This document shows, piece by piece, positions 1 to 8,389 of a stretch of DNA of 64,000 bases. A program made the position numbers and the translations under genes. Source of the stretch: CAXXOK01 sp963666755 (GTDB taxonomy: Bacteria > Bacillota > Clostridia > Christensenellales > Aristaeellaceae); the NCBI GenBank assembly GCA_963666755.2, contig CAXXGW010000009.1:372001-436000 (forward strand), read 5' to 3'. Under the pieces are notes generated by a model. That model worked only from the letters and a program-made list of their open reading frames with translations, had not been told where the DNA came from and made no database searches. The stretch's first letter is position 1. Every line of letters begins with the position of its first letter.

Positions 1-745
1 GGATCAGGAAGGAGGGGCTGCTGGTCTGCACCATGCGCAACAGGGCGCGCAGGCGTTGCGCATCCACGCCGGGCATGGCATGCAGCCACGCGCCCGGGGT
101 CAGCGCGGGCAGCGTTTTGTGCGCGGACTGCACAAACAGATCCGCGCCGCAGGCTCCGGCGTTGGGGGCGTCCGTCCGCCAGTTGCGATAGGCCCCGTGG
201 GCCTCGTCGCACAGCAAAAGCCGCCCGCGGCGGTGCGCCTCGGCAGCGATGGCGGGCAGATCGTCGGTCAGGCCGTAATAATCGCCGTGCAGGGCAAAAA
301 CCTGCGCGCGGGGGTTTGCGTCCAATGCGGCGGCATACGCTTCCGGCGGGGTGTAAAGCCGCCCCTCGGGCGTGACCGCAGGGGTCGCGAACACCGGCTC
401 GATGCCCGTGAGGGCGCAAAGGTGCAGGCAGCTCAGGTGCGCGTTGCGCGGCAGCACCACCTGCCCGCCGGGGCCGCAGGCATACAGGAGCATCGTCTGC
501 ACCCCCGCGGTGGAGCCGCCGTGCAGGCAAAGCGTCGCGGCCGCGCCGGCGCTGCGTGCCGCCAGCCGTTCCGCCTCGGCAATGGCGCCGGTCGGCCGGT
601 ACAGATCGTCGGTCACGGGCAGCTCGGTGGTATCCAGCCGGTAGGGGGCAAAGGCCCGGTACGGGGCGCGCCCCTGTGCGGCGGGCATGTGCAGCGACGT
701 ACGCCGGGAAACCCGCGTAAGCAGGTTCCGCATGGGCCTGGGCAT
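1..745 (-). CDS. Orn/Lys/Arg decarboxylase-family PLP enzyme (partial, C-terminal part off the left edge)
   Basis: The first 248 residues of a fold-type-I PLP enzyme are present; the rest lies beyond the window. Visible are LCLHGGSTAG (about residues 72-81), LCDEAHGAY (178-186, with the aspartate expected to contact the PLP ring nitrogen) and SAHKTLPAL (207-215), whose Lys210 is the expected Schiff-base lysine. These fit the major domain of the ornithine/lysine/arginine decarboxylase family. The start was chosen because AAAGGAGG (753-760) lies 7 nt before the ATG. In Firmicutes this family often stands beside tmk and holB, so those may follow to the left. The substrate cannot be told, and many Clostridial members are of unproven activity. 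Confidence 0.85.
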   Translation of the reverse strand, partial: MPRPMRNLLTRVSRRTSLHMPAAQGRAPYRAFAPYRLDTTELPVTDDLYRPTGAIAEAERLAARSAGAAATLCLHGGSTAGVQTMLLYACGPGGQVVLPRNAHLSCLHLCALTGIEPVFATPAVTPEGRLYTPPEAYAAALDANPRAQVFALHGDYYGLTDDLPAIAAEAHRRGRLLLCDEAHGAYRNWRTDAPNAGACGADLFVQSAHKTLPALTPGAWLHAMPGVDAQRLRALLRMVQTSSPSFLI

Positions 746-951
746 CCCGCCGCCTCCTTTGGGGAGTTGAAAGTACGCTAAGCATAGCAAAAAACAGGCC
801 GCCTTGCAAGCGGTTTGCATGCGCGTTTGTTACAGCCCAACCTTGCGCGCGCGGGCTGTTGTATGCTACAATATTCAAAGGCTGCGGCCTGTCCGCGCCC
901 TGATGATCGCGCCCGGGACGCGCTCCGCCGCCCCGTGAGAGGAGCTTTGCC

Positions 952-2463
952 GTGAAATATCTCCGCCGTGCCGTTTTGACGCTCTTTTTTGCCCTCGCGC
1001 TGGGGCTGGGCACGGCGCACGCGCAGGGGGAGATCGCGCTGGACGGCATCGGCCTGCGTTACACCCCCGCCGCAGGGGAAACCTGCCTGACCCGCGACAC
1101 CGCTGACGCCGCCGTGCTGGCAGCATTCGGCGCCGATGCGGAAACGCTGCAAAACGCCATGCGCAGCGACGGGGCTTACCTGATCCGCCTGGGGGAGGAT
1201 GGGTTGCAGGTAACCCTGACCGTCACGGAAAAGCCCGAGAGCATCGCAAGTGCCGACGCGGCGCAGATGACCGCCGCAGAGAAGGACGTGTTCCTGAAGG
1301 CGCTGGCAAGGCAGGGCGGCTATGGCACCGCCAACTGGCATGCGCACGGCTACGCGCTGTTCGCCTCTGCCACCGAGCAGATGGAAAGCGGCGGCCTGAC
1401 CTACGCGGGGCTGACGCTTGCCACCCTGTACCTGGATCACGTATACGCGTTCCATATGGATTTGATTGGCCGGGAAGCCGGACAGGCGGAACCGGCGCTG
1501 CTGGAGGCGATGGCGGAGCGCACACTGCGGCTGGGGGCCGCCGCGCAGGCTGCCGACGGAGCCGATACACCCGCGCAGGTGCTGACCCTGCCCGATACCG
1601 CCGTACCCAGCGACCCCCTGGAATGGGTCGCCCAGAGCCAGAGCTGCGCGCTCACGCTGGACCCCGTAGCCGCGACGCTGGGCGTGACGCAGTTTACGCT
1701 GTCGGGCACAACCGAGCCGGGCGGCACCATCCGCTACACGGTTAACGGCAAGAGCTCCTCCCGTATTGTGGCGGACGCGCAGGGCGCGTTCCGGGTGACG
1801 GTGCCCAACCTGAAAGGCAACGCCGAAAACGCAATCGTGGTGACTGCCACCAAGGGCGATCAGAAAACCCAGCTTTCCGGTACCGTGACGGTGCAATGGG
1901 TGGATACGCCGCTGGCGCTGGAAACCGTGACCGAGTCAGAGGCGGAGCTGGTTACGGTGCGTGGGCTGACGCTGCCGGGCACCGCGCTTACGCTTACGCA
2001 GGGCCGCGCCAAAGGCGCCCTGACCGTGGCGGCGGACGGCTCCTTTACGCTTGCGCTGCGCCTGCCCCGCATTGGGGAGAACGCCTTTACGCTGCGCGCA
2101 CAGGCAACGGGTTTCCGCCGGGCCGAAACCGCGTTTGTGGTCACGCGCGTGCGCAGCGCTGCTGATACGCAAACCGCGCTGCTTAAGCAGGTGCGCACAG
2201 TGGATTTTGCCCGCCTGACAGCGAAGCCGGCGGCGTTTGCTGGCACGGCCGTGCAGCTGAGCGGTACGGCCTCACAGCTGGATTATGCCGACGGATCTCC
2301 CCGTTTCACGCTTACGGATGCGCAAGGGGCTGCGTATACGGTGCTTTGCGATCAGCTGCTGGCCGTGCGGGAAGGCGACGCGGTCACGCTGCTGGGAACC
2401 CTGACCGGGGAAACGGATCAGAACGCGGGATACCCGACCCTGACACTCGCCGCGCTGCTTTGA
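952..2463 (+). CDS. Secreted protein: N-terminal alpha/beta-type domain, two Ig-like domains, C-terminal OB-like domain
   Basis: A 503-residue exported protein of unknown function. It starts at GTG, just after GAGAGGAGC, with a signal peptide ending near AHAQ (about residue 25). Residues about 26-205 form a mixed domain without a recognised motif. Residues about 220-400 look like two beta-rich Ig-like modules with repeated SGTTEPGG/PGTALTL-type turns and a G-x-F-x-V-x-V pattern. Residues about 410-503 look like a small OB-like barrel. The next gene has the same layout, so the two are probably paralogues exported together. No catalytic motif is seen; an envelope-associated binding role is inference only. 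Confidence 0.8.
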   Translation: MKYLRRAVLTLFFALALGLGTAHAQGEIALDGIGLRYTPAAGETCLTRDTADAAVLAAFGADAETLQNAMRSDGAYLIRLGEDGLQVTLTVTEKPESIASADAAQMTAAEKDVFLKALARQGGYGTANWHAHGYALFASATEQMESGGLTYAGLTLATLYLDHVYAFHMDLIGREAGQAEPALLEAMAERTLRLGAAAQAADGADTPAQVLTLPDTAVPSDPLEWVAQSQSCALTLDPVAATLGVTQFTLSGTTEPGGTIRYTVNGKSSSRIVADAQGAFRVTVPNLKGNAENAIVVTATKGDQKTQLSGTVTVQWVDTPLALETVTESEAELVTVRGLTLPGTALTLTQGRAKGALTVAADGSFTLALRLPRIGENAFTLRAQATGFRRAETAFVVTRVRSAADTQTALLKQVRTVDFARLTAKPAAFAGTAVQLSGTASQLDYADGSPRFTLTDAQGAAYTVLCDQLLAVREGDAVTLLGTLTGETDQNAGYPTLTLAALL

Positions 2464-2492
2464 CGATGGGATCAACCAAAGGATGGTGCTCT

Positions 2493-4031
2493 ATGCGTAA
2501 ATGGTTTTGGGGTGCGCTGCTCGCGCTGGCGCTGCTGTTGCCTGTGCTGCCCGCCTGTGCCCAAACCTGGGTGTTCGATCAGCTGTACGCCACCATGGAG
2601 GTGCCGGATACCTATACCGTACTGACGCCGGATAACGTGGCCAGTTTTGCGGATTGGCTTACGGCGCGCAATACCTCCTCGGAGGACGCGGCCAACGACA
2701 TGCTGGCGCGCGGAGTGCTCCTGCAGTGCTGGAACACCGATGGGGACGTGTGCTTTGAGCTGACCGCCACCCAGAGCGATCAGGCGAAGAACATCTTCGA
2801 CGTAAACGAGCAGAGCTCTTCCATGCGGGCGCAGTACCGGCTGGGGCACTACCCGGAAAACCTGTATCTGGATCAGGGGTTTGAGTTTTCCAGCGCGGAC
2901 TGGAAAAACACGCAGGACGGGCGCTTCCTGATTTTACGCTATGTCAAGCGCGACAACGGCGTGCTGAACCACCGGGGCCTGATGCGCCGCACTATCCGCA
3001 ACGGCTATGAGATCACATTCGACCTGCAGGTGTATAACCGCAGCATCACCAATAAGGACAACACCGCGCTCAACAAGCTGTGGGAAACCTTCCACTTTGT
3101 GGAGGTGCAGCCGCTGCCCGCCGCCGCCAGCGCGAAGGTGAGCATCACCGAGGCGCCGCCTACCGAAACCAGCGAGAAGGATTTTAACCTCGCCGGCACC
3201 GCGGCGCCGGGGGTTAAGTTTACCGCCGTGGTCATGGGCCTGAGTTACCCGACGCCGACGGTTTCGGAAACGGACGTCGGCACCTCCGGAAAGTTCAAGA
3301 TTCCGATTTCACTGCCCAAGGAAGGCGTGTTCATGGTAACCGTCACGGCCGAGTATAACGGCGAGGACGTGATGGAGCTGGCTTACCCCGTGACCTACCA
3401 GCGTACGCTGCTGACGGTGAACGTGACCACCGAGGTGCCCACCGTGGTCACGGCCGATACGTTCAGCATTCTGGGGCAATCGACGCCCGGCGCGCAGATT
3501 CAGGTATTTGTGAACGACGAGCTGGTCGACCGCAAGAAGGTGACTGCCGCCGGACGCTTCAAGATTGATCTGGACACCGCGGAGGAAGGCGACTACGCCG
3601 TGGTGCTGGCCTTCAACAAAACGGGGCTGGCCGACCGGCGGGTCAACTACCAGTTTACGCGCAAGTGGTCGGAAACCGATATGGTCAAGCGCCTGCAAAG
3701 CGATGCCATCAAGCCCGGGTACAACACGCTCGTCTCTAAGATTGACGGCTATGTGGGCCGCACCATGGGCTATAAATGCTATCTGGTGGAGAAAACCCAG
3801 TCCGGCGACGGCTGGATCCTCAAAATGGCGCTGACCAAGAAAAACAGCGGCTACAGTGGGGTGTTTCTGGTCACGACCGACGAGGAAACGACCCTTGCGG
3901 TGGATACGCGCGTGATGATGTACGGGCGTTGCACCGGCATGTCCGAACCCGCGACCGACGCAGAGGGCACCGCCGATACCACGGCGGTAACCTACCCCGT
4001 TTTTGAACTGCTGTTGCTCAGCGCGCTTTAA
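2493..4031 (+). CDS. Secreted protein with Ig-like domains, paralogue-like partner of the upstream gene
   Basis: A 512-residue exported protein starting MRKWFWGALL, with a signal peptide ending near ACAQ (residue 23). An in-frame start at 2346 exists but lies inside the previous gene and lacks the signal peptide, so 2493 is preferred. After the signal comes a domain of about 180 residues, starting with WVFDQLYATMEVPDTY, that resembles small PsbP/DUF1795-like folds. Two Ig-like modules follow at about 215-400 (LAGTAAPGVKF, ILGQSTPGAQI), then a C-terminal barrel-like domain at about 405-512. It lies 29 nt after the first gene, so the two are probably co-transcribed. Function unknown. Confidence 0.8.
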   Translation: MRKWFWGALLALALLLPVLPACAQTWVFDQLYATMEVPDTYTVLTPDNVASFADWLTARNTSSEDAANDMLARGVLLQCWNTDGDVCFELTATQSDQAKNIFDVNEQSSSMRAQYRLGHYPENLYLDQGFEFSSADWKNTQDGRFLILRYVKRDNGVLNHRGLMRRTIRNGYEITFDLQVYNRSITNKDNTALNKLWETFHFVEVQPLPAAASAKVSITEAPPTETSEKDFNLAGTAAPGVKFTAVVMGLSYPTPTVSETDVGTSGKFKIPISLPKEGVFMVTVTAEYNGEDVMELAYPVTYQRTLLTVNVTTEVPTVVTADTFSILGQSTPGAQIQVFVNDELVDRKKVTAAGRFKIDLDTAEEGDYAVVLAFNKTGLADRRVNYQFTRKWSETDMVKRLQSDAIKPGYNTLVSKIDGYVGRTMGYKCYLVEKTQSGDGWILKMALTKKNSGYSGVFLVTTDEETTLAVDTRVMMYGRCTGMSEPATDAEGTADTTAVTYPVFELLLLSAL

Positions 4032-4063
4032 CGCGCGCTTGGGCGCGGCCGGAAAGGTGCGTT

Positions 4064-6016
4064 ATGGCGTTTTTACCAATCTCCCGGGAAGATTGTGACC
4101 GTTTGGGCTGGGACGCTCCCGATTTCGTGTTTGCGGTGGGCGAGGCCTATGTGGATCACCCCTCCTTTGGCCACGCGATTATCAGCCGGGTGCTGGAGCA
4201 CGCGGGATATCGCGTGGCTATGCTTTGTTTGCCCGAATACCACACCGCTGAGGATTTTAGGCGCTTCGGCCGCCCGCGCCTCGGGTTTCTGGTTACGGCG
4301 GGCGTGATTGACAGCATGGTGAACCATTACACCGTCGCCCGCAAGCGCCGCAATGAGGATGCCTATGCCCCCGGCGGGCAGGCGGGTTTACGGCCGGATC
4401 GGGCGACGACGGTCTACTGCAACCGCATCCATCAGGCCTACCCCGGTTTGCCGATCCTGATCGGCGGGGTGGAGGCCTCGCTGCGCCGGTTCTCCCATTA
4501 CGATTTCTGGGATGACAAGGTGCGCCGCAGCATTCTGGTGGATACGGCGGCCACGCTGCTCTTGTACGGCATGGGGGAGGAGACGATCCTGGCCGGGGCG
4601 GACTGGGTGCGCCGCGGCATGCCCGAGGCGGAGCTGCCCACCCTGCGGGGCTGCTGTTATCTGGCCAAGGAGCCTCCGGCCGACGCGCTGGCAATGCCTT
4701 CCCACGCCGAGGTAGTCGCCGATAAAACGGCCTATGCCCGCGCGTTCCTGCTATCGTATGAGGAGCAGGATTCCGTGCGCGGCCGCCGCCTGTGCCAGCA
4801 GCAGGATACCCTGCGCTATCTGGTGCAGAACCCTCCGCAGCCCCCGCTTGACCGGCCGAAGCTGGACGCGGTGTATGATCTGCCGTTCGAACGCACGGCA
4901 CACCCGGTCTACGCGGCGCAGGGCGGTGTGCCGGCGCTGGCGGAGGTGCGCTTTTCGGTGGCAGCGGTGCGCGGGTGCTTTGGCGCCTGCAACTTTTGCG
5001 CTCTCACCTTCCATCAGGGGCGGGTGGTGACCAGCCGCAGCGAAGCGTCCATTGTGCGGGAAGCGCGCCTGCTGACGGAGCAACCGGATTTCAAGGGCTA
5101 CATTCACGATATCGGCGGCCCGACGGCCAACTTCCGCGAACCGGCGTGCGAACGCCAGTTGCGCAGCGGTTGCTGCAAAAACCGCCAATGCCTGACGCCC
5201 ACGCCCTGCAAGCACCTGCGGGTGAGCCACGCGGAGCTGACGCACATCCTGCGTTCGGTGCGCGCGCTGCCCAAGGTGAAAAAGGTGTTCATCCGCTCCG
5301 GCATCCGGTTTGATTACCTGATGGCCGACCCGGATCCGACGTTTTTCCGGGAGCTTTGCCAGTACCATATCAGCGGCCAGCTTAAGGTGGCGCCGGAGCA
5401 CATCAGCCCCGCCGTGCTGGACGCGATGGGCAAGCCCCGCCGCGAGGTGTACGACGCGTTCGTTCAAAAGTATGAGGATTTGAACCGCAGGCTGGGCCTG
5501 CGGCAGTATCTGGTGCCCTACCTGATGAGCAGCCACCCCGGCTGCACCCTGCGCGACGCGGTTGCGCTGGCGGAATACCTGCGCGATACGGGCCACCAGC
5601 CGGAGCAGGTGCAGGATTTTTACCCCACGCCGGGAACACTGAGCACCTGCATGTACTACACGGGGCTGGACCCGCGCACCCTGAAACCCATCTACGTGCC
5701 CAAGACAGCGCACGAAAAGGCCATGCAGCGAGCGCTGATGCAATGGCGCAACCCGGTAAACCATCCGCTGATCCGCGAAGCGCTGCGCCTGACCGGCAGG
5801 GAAGACCTGATCGGCTACGGCCCCGCCTGTCTGGTACGGCCGGACGGCCCGCACCGCGCCCCGGAGGGCTATACGGCGGCTGGGTTCCGCAATGCCCGGC
5901 CGCAAAGCGGCAGAGTGCGCGGCCCGGAATCCGCCTCCCGCACGGGTGACCGACCGTCGCAGCGGGCTCCGCGGGCGCGGGCCGGTGAAGCGCGCACGCG
6001 CGGGCGTAACCGGTGA
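4064..6016 (+). CDS. YgiQ-family radical SAM protein
   Basis: A 650-residue member of the YgiQ (UPF0313) radical SAM family. The AdoMet-cluster motif is RGCFGACNFCAL, with Cys305, Cys309 and Cys312 in the CX3CX2C spacing. The family-typical N-terminal B12-binding-like region is visible as DHPSFGHAIISRVLEHAGY, and IGGVEASLRRFSHYDFW follows near residue 130. KVAPEHISP and DFYPTPGT in the C-terminal half are also characteristic. The last 60 residues are Arg/Pro-rich and probably disordered. No substrate is established for the family. The start follows a GGAAAGGTG ribosome site, and a strong hairpin follows the stop. Confidence 0.93.
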   Translation: MAFLPISREDCDRLGWDAPDFVFAVGEAYVDHPSFGHAIISRVLEHAGYRVAMLCLPEYHTAEDFRRFGRPRLGFLVTAGVIDSMVNHYTVARKRRNEDAYAPGGQAGLRPDRATTVYCNRIHQAYPGLPILIGGVEASLRRFSHYDFWDDKVRRSILVDTAATLLLYGMGEETILAGADWVRRGMPEAELPTLRGCCYLAKEPPADALAMPSHAEVVADKTAYARAFLLSYEEQDSVRGRRLCQQQDTLRYLVQNPPQPPLDRPKLDAVYDLPFERTAHPVYAAQGGVPALAEVRFSVAAVRGCFGACNFCALTFHQGRVVTSRSEASIVREARLLTEQPDFKGYIHDIGGPTANFREPACERQLRSGCCKNRQCLTPTPCKHLRVSHAELTHILRSVRALPKVKKVFIRSGIRFDYLMADPDPTFFRELCQYHISGQLKVAPEHISPAVLDAMGKPRREVYDAFVQKYEDLNRRLGLRQYLVPYLMSSHPGCTLRDAVALAEYLRDTGHQPEQVQDFYPTPGTLSTCMYYTGLDPRTLKPIYVPKTAHEKAMQRALMQWRNPVNHPLIREALRLTGREDLIGYGPACLVRPDGPHRAPEGYTAAGFRNARPQSGRVRGPESASRTGDRPSQRAPRARAGEARTRGRNR

Positions 6017-6039
6017 AGGGGAGTACAGCCATAGAGCAA

Positions 6040-6079
6040 AGAACGCCCGGCACAGGGAATGCCTTGTGCCGGGCGTTCT
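6040..6079 (+). terminator. Hairpin terminator after the YgiQ gene
   Basis: A perfect 15-bp inverted repeat (6040-6054 with 6065-6079) around a 10-nt loop, 24 nt after the stop codon. The following T content is low (GTTCC), so termination may be inefficient or may depend on the stem alone. Confidence 0.6.
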
Positions 6080-6476
6080 GTTCCGCTTCAGGCAAGGGAA
6101 AGCGAGCCTGCGCAACAGGAACAGGTAAACCCCCTCAAGGGCGGCAAGGAATCACACCGCGGCGACCTGTACAAATTGAAAGCCGGTGTTGATCAGGCGC
6201 TGGCAGCCTCATGCCCATCTGGGGCTTCGTCATGCTAACCCTTTATAGGGCGGCCATGCCTTTAACCGCTCCGGGATGCTGACCGCCAAGGGTCGCCCAT
6301 TTGGCGAGCGGAGCAGGCATCGGCACGCCCGGAACATCGCCGTCCATGCCCCCGAAAACCGGCGTGGCGGGAGAACCCGCGCTTTTTTTGCATGCGGACA
6401 TTCACAAAGGGCAGACTGCCTTTTCAAGCAGCCTGCCCCTGTTTTTCCATGGATGCACCGCCTAAACGGCGGGATT
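6080..6476. other. Gene-free stretch
   Basis: About 400 bases between the YgiQ gene and the convergent small secreted-protein gene. No open frame has a ribosome site, plausible codon use and a recognisable product; the longest frame (minus strand, 6230-6427) has neither. The only clear element is the hairpin at 6409-6438. The composition is similar to the flanks. Confidence 0.5.
6409..6446 (+). terminator. Rho-independent terminator-like hairpin
   Basis: An 11-nt arm GGGCAGACTGC (6409-6419) pairs with GCAGCCTGCCC (6428-6438) with one mismatch and a short loop, followed by CTGTTTTTCC. The T-run is on the plus side, so it would stop plus-strand readthrough before the convergent gene that ends at 6477. 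Confidence 0.6.
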
Positions 6477-7043
6477 TTATTCGGCCAGATCGGCCGGATC
6501 GTAGTTCAGCCGCGAGGAGTACTGCACGGTCAGGTTTTCCTCAAACATGCGGCTGAGCGACAGGGAAACGCGCGCGTCCTCCTTCGTCCAACTGGCGTCC
6601 AGCGTGCCCCATTCCACATACTGGCTTACCGCGTCGGCATCAAAGGGATCGTTGTCCGGCGCGCCCAGTGAGGCGGTTATGGAGGTGAGCAACTGGCGGA
6701 ACGCGGCGATGCTGCCGCCCGTGGGGCTGATCTGGAAGATGAGCGACGTGAGCCGGTCTTCCTGCGGGCTGTTGTTACGGTCGATCTCCACGTTCAGGCT
6801 GGCAGCCAAGTCCGTGCCGGGGATGGACAGATCGTCAAACACGTAGTCCACAGTGCCCACATCGGTGGAAGATTTGTCCGGCGATGCTTTGGAAAGCGTC
6901 GCATCCGCCTTGAAGGCGGCTTCGGTTTCCTGCGCGTTCATCCCCAATTTGAGGCCGAAGGGCAACGGGGTGGATTCGCCCAATGCAACCGCGGGCAGCA
7001 GCAGAACCGCCGTCAGGAACAACGCGATCAGTTTGCGCGCCAT
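6477..7043 (-). CDS. Small secreted protein of unknown function
   Basis: A 188-residue exported protein with signal peptide MARKLIALFLTAVLLL...ALGES (cleavage near residue 22). The mature part starts with LPFGLKLGMNAQET, a pattern seen in small secreted domains beginning with a 'G-x-x-x-G-M' segment. Alternating beta-type and helical segments follow, without cysteines or catalytic motifs. An AAAGGAGGG ribosome site lies just before the ATG, and a near-consensus promoter lies at 7130-7158. It is divergent from the chagasin-like inhibitor gene and shares an intergenic inverted repeat with it, so common control is plausible. No function is proposed. Confidence 0.75.
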   Translation of the reverse strand: MARKLIALFLTAVLLLPAVALGESTPLPFGLKLGMNAQETEAAFKADATLSKASPDKSSTDVGTVDYVFDDLSIPGTDLAASLNVEIDRNNSPQEDRLTSLIFQISPTGGSIAAFRQLLTSITASLGAPDNDPFDADAVSQYVEWGTLDASWTKEDARVSLSLSRMFEENLTVQYSSRLNYDPADLAE

Positions 7044-7129
7044 ATGGGGTACCCTCCTTTATCGGCCGGCAGCCCTGGAGCACCGGCGCATGCTTTTTGG
7101 ATGCGGATTGTTTGGATGCGTTCAGCCTG

Positions 7130-7158
7130 ATGATAAGCCTATAGGAAGGAAAAGTCAA
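7130..7158 (-). promoter_or_regulatory. Sigma-A-type promoter for the small secreted-protein gene
   Basis: Read on the minus strand: TTGACT (7158-7153), 17-nt spacer, TATCAT (7135-7130). Transcription would start about 80 nt upstream of the ATG. Confidence 0.7.
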
Positions 7159-7178
7159 TCCGAAATGTTCATTCTTTT

Positions 7179-7208
7179 GTAACAAATAGCGTGTTACGCT
7201 TTTGTTAC
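7179..7208. promoter_or_regulatory. Inverted repeat between divergent genes (operator candidate)
   Basis: GTAACAAATAGCG (7179-7191) and CGCTTTTGTTAC (7197-7208) are inverted copies with one unpaired base, around a 5-nt centre. The repeat lies just upstream of the minus-strand -35 box and upstream of a TATACT (7220-7225) that could be the -10 box of the inhibitor gene. No good -35 box is present on the plus side, which would fit activator-dependent transcription. Confidence 0.5.
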
Positions 7209-7276
7209 TCCATCTGCGCTATACTGACGCCGTAAACGAACCCAATCTTTTTCAAAATGATTAAGGAGGCACACGT

Positions 7277-8026
7277 ATGCGGAAGCTGATCGCCCTTGCG
7301 GTTGCTCTTTCGATGCTGGCGCTGGGTACGGCGCTGGCCGAGGCGCCCAACCCTGCGACCCTGACCCTGACCTTTGCGGAAAACCCCACCACCGGGTACG
7401 AATGGACCTTCGCCTCCGGCGACGAGGCCGTGCTGACCATTACCGACAACGGCTACACCCTGCTGCCCAACCCTAAGGACGCCGAGGGTACGGGCGGCAC
7501 CCACAGCTGGACCCTGACCGGCAAGGCCGAGGGCGATACGACCGCGACTTTCCTGCTGAAACAGAACTGGGAAGGCGGCGAAGAAACCGCCATGGTGGTG
7601 TACACCTTCCATGTCGGGGCGGATGGCGCGCTGACGCAGACTGCCGTGCAGGGGTACCCCGCGATGTACATGCCCGACCGCGCGGCTTTCCTGCTCAAGG
7701 AAAACCCGACCACCGGCTTTACCTGGGCCTACACGCTGAGCGCCGAGGGCGTGCTTGCTGCGGAGGAAGACACCTTTGAGGCCGCCGATGCCGCGAATGC
7801 GGACGATGCGGTGGTTGGCGCGGGCGGCGCGCACCTGTGGGTGTTCAAAGCCGTTGCCCCGGGGGATGTGACGGTAACCTTCCAGTATGCGCGTTCCTGG
7901 GAAACCGGGGTTGCGCCGGAGGCGACCGTCACGTACAACTGCCACGTGGATGAGAACCTGTACGTAACGCTGACCGACGCGGGCGGGGATTATCAGGACT
8001 ATGACCTGATTTTCGGCGCGAAATAA
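7277..8026 (+). CDS. Secreted double-domain chagasin-like (I42 family) cysteine-protease inhibitor
   Basis: A 249-residue exported protein: signal peptide to about residue 22, then two copies of the chagasin (MEROPS I42) domain. Each copy carries the loop NPTTGYEW/NPTTGFTW (about residues 36 and 143) and the glycine-rich loop GTGGTHSW/GAGGAHLW. A 'WE' loop follows in each (QNWEGG, RSWETG). In the family these three loops plug the active-site cleft of papain-like (C1) proteases. Duplication suggests binding of two proteases or wider specificity. The ATG follows AAGGAGG (7263-7269). Whether the target is a host, competitor or self protease is not shown by the sequence. Confidence 0.88.
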   Translation: MRKLIALAVALSMLALGTALAEAPNPATLTLTFAENPTTGYEWTFASGDEAVLTITDNGYTLLPNPKDAEGTGGTHSWTLTGKAEGDTTATFLLKQNWEGGEETAMVVYTFHVGADGALTQTAVQGYPAMYMPDRAAFLLKENPTTGFTWAYTLSAEGVLAAEEDTFEAADAANADDAVVGAGGAHLWVFKAVAPGDVTVTFQYARSWETGVAPEATVTYNCHVDENLYVTLTDAGGDYQDYDLIFGAK

Positions 8027-8051
8027 CGTGAACTGACGGGTGTGAGCAAAC

Positions 8052-8085
8052 ACAGGGCCGGGATGCAAACGCGTCCCGGCCCTGT
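8052..8085 (+). terminator. Hairpin after the inhibitor gene
   Basis: A 12-bp stem ACAGGGCCGGGA/TCCCGGCCCTGT with a 10-nt loop containing GCAAACGC. There is no T-run. A near-copy lies at 8248-8281. Confidence 0.5.
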
Positions 8086-8211
8086 CAGCCTGCTGAAAAA
8101 GGCCCATCTGTTTTGTCGCCTGCACTGGATAACGGCGGTCACGTACGTCCGTGTACGCTCCCGCCCTTATCCGGTTTGGCTTTGCGCATCTGTACCTTTT
8201 TGAGCAGGCTG
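8086..8211. repeat. 126-bp nested palindrome (REP/MITE-like element)
   Basis: Three nested arm pairs share one centre: 8086-8102 with 8195-8211 (16 of 17 match), 8124-8138 with 8161-8175 (13 of 15), and 8142-8146 with 8153-8157. It has no coding capacity and lies between the ends of convergent genes. It resembles small non-coding palindromic elements dispersed in bacterial genomes. No target-site duplication is obvious. The rest of 8027-8389 holds only the two flanking hairpins. Confidence 0.6.
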
Positions 8212-8247
8212 CATCCCAGTGCCTTTATAGGGTCTGTTAACGAACAG

Positions 8248-8281
8248 ACAGGGTCGGGATGCAAACGCATCCCGGCCCTGT
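8248..8281 (-). terminator. Hairpin after the glycerol-1-phosphate dehydrogenase gene
   Basis: A 15-bp stem ACAGGGTCGGGATGC/GCATCCCGGCCCTGT with an AAAC loop and one G-T pair. It is nearly identical to the hairpin at 8052-8085. It lies about 110 nt beyond the minus-strand stop; the T content after it is weak. Confidence 0.45.
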
Positions 8282-8389
8282 GTGGGTTGATCCTGCGCAC
8301 GGGGTATTCCCCCTGTGCGATCCAACGGCAACAACCGCCGCCTTATGGCGCCCGGAAGCGCCGATCCGTTTAACTGCCGCGTGCCTGCC

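Noticed and set aside
6230..6427. Small gene on the minus strand
   Set aside because: The 65-residue frame has no ribosome site, an unlikely composition (many Arg, Cys, Trp) and no recognisable product.
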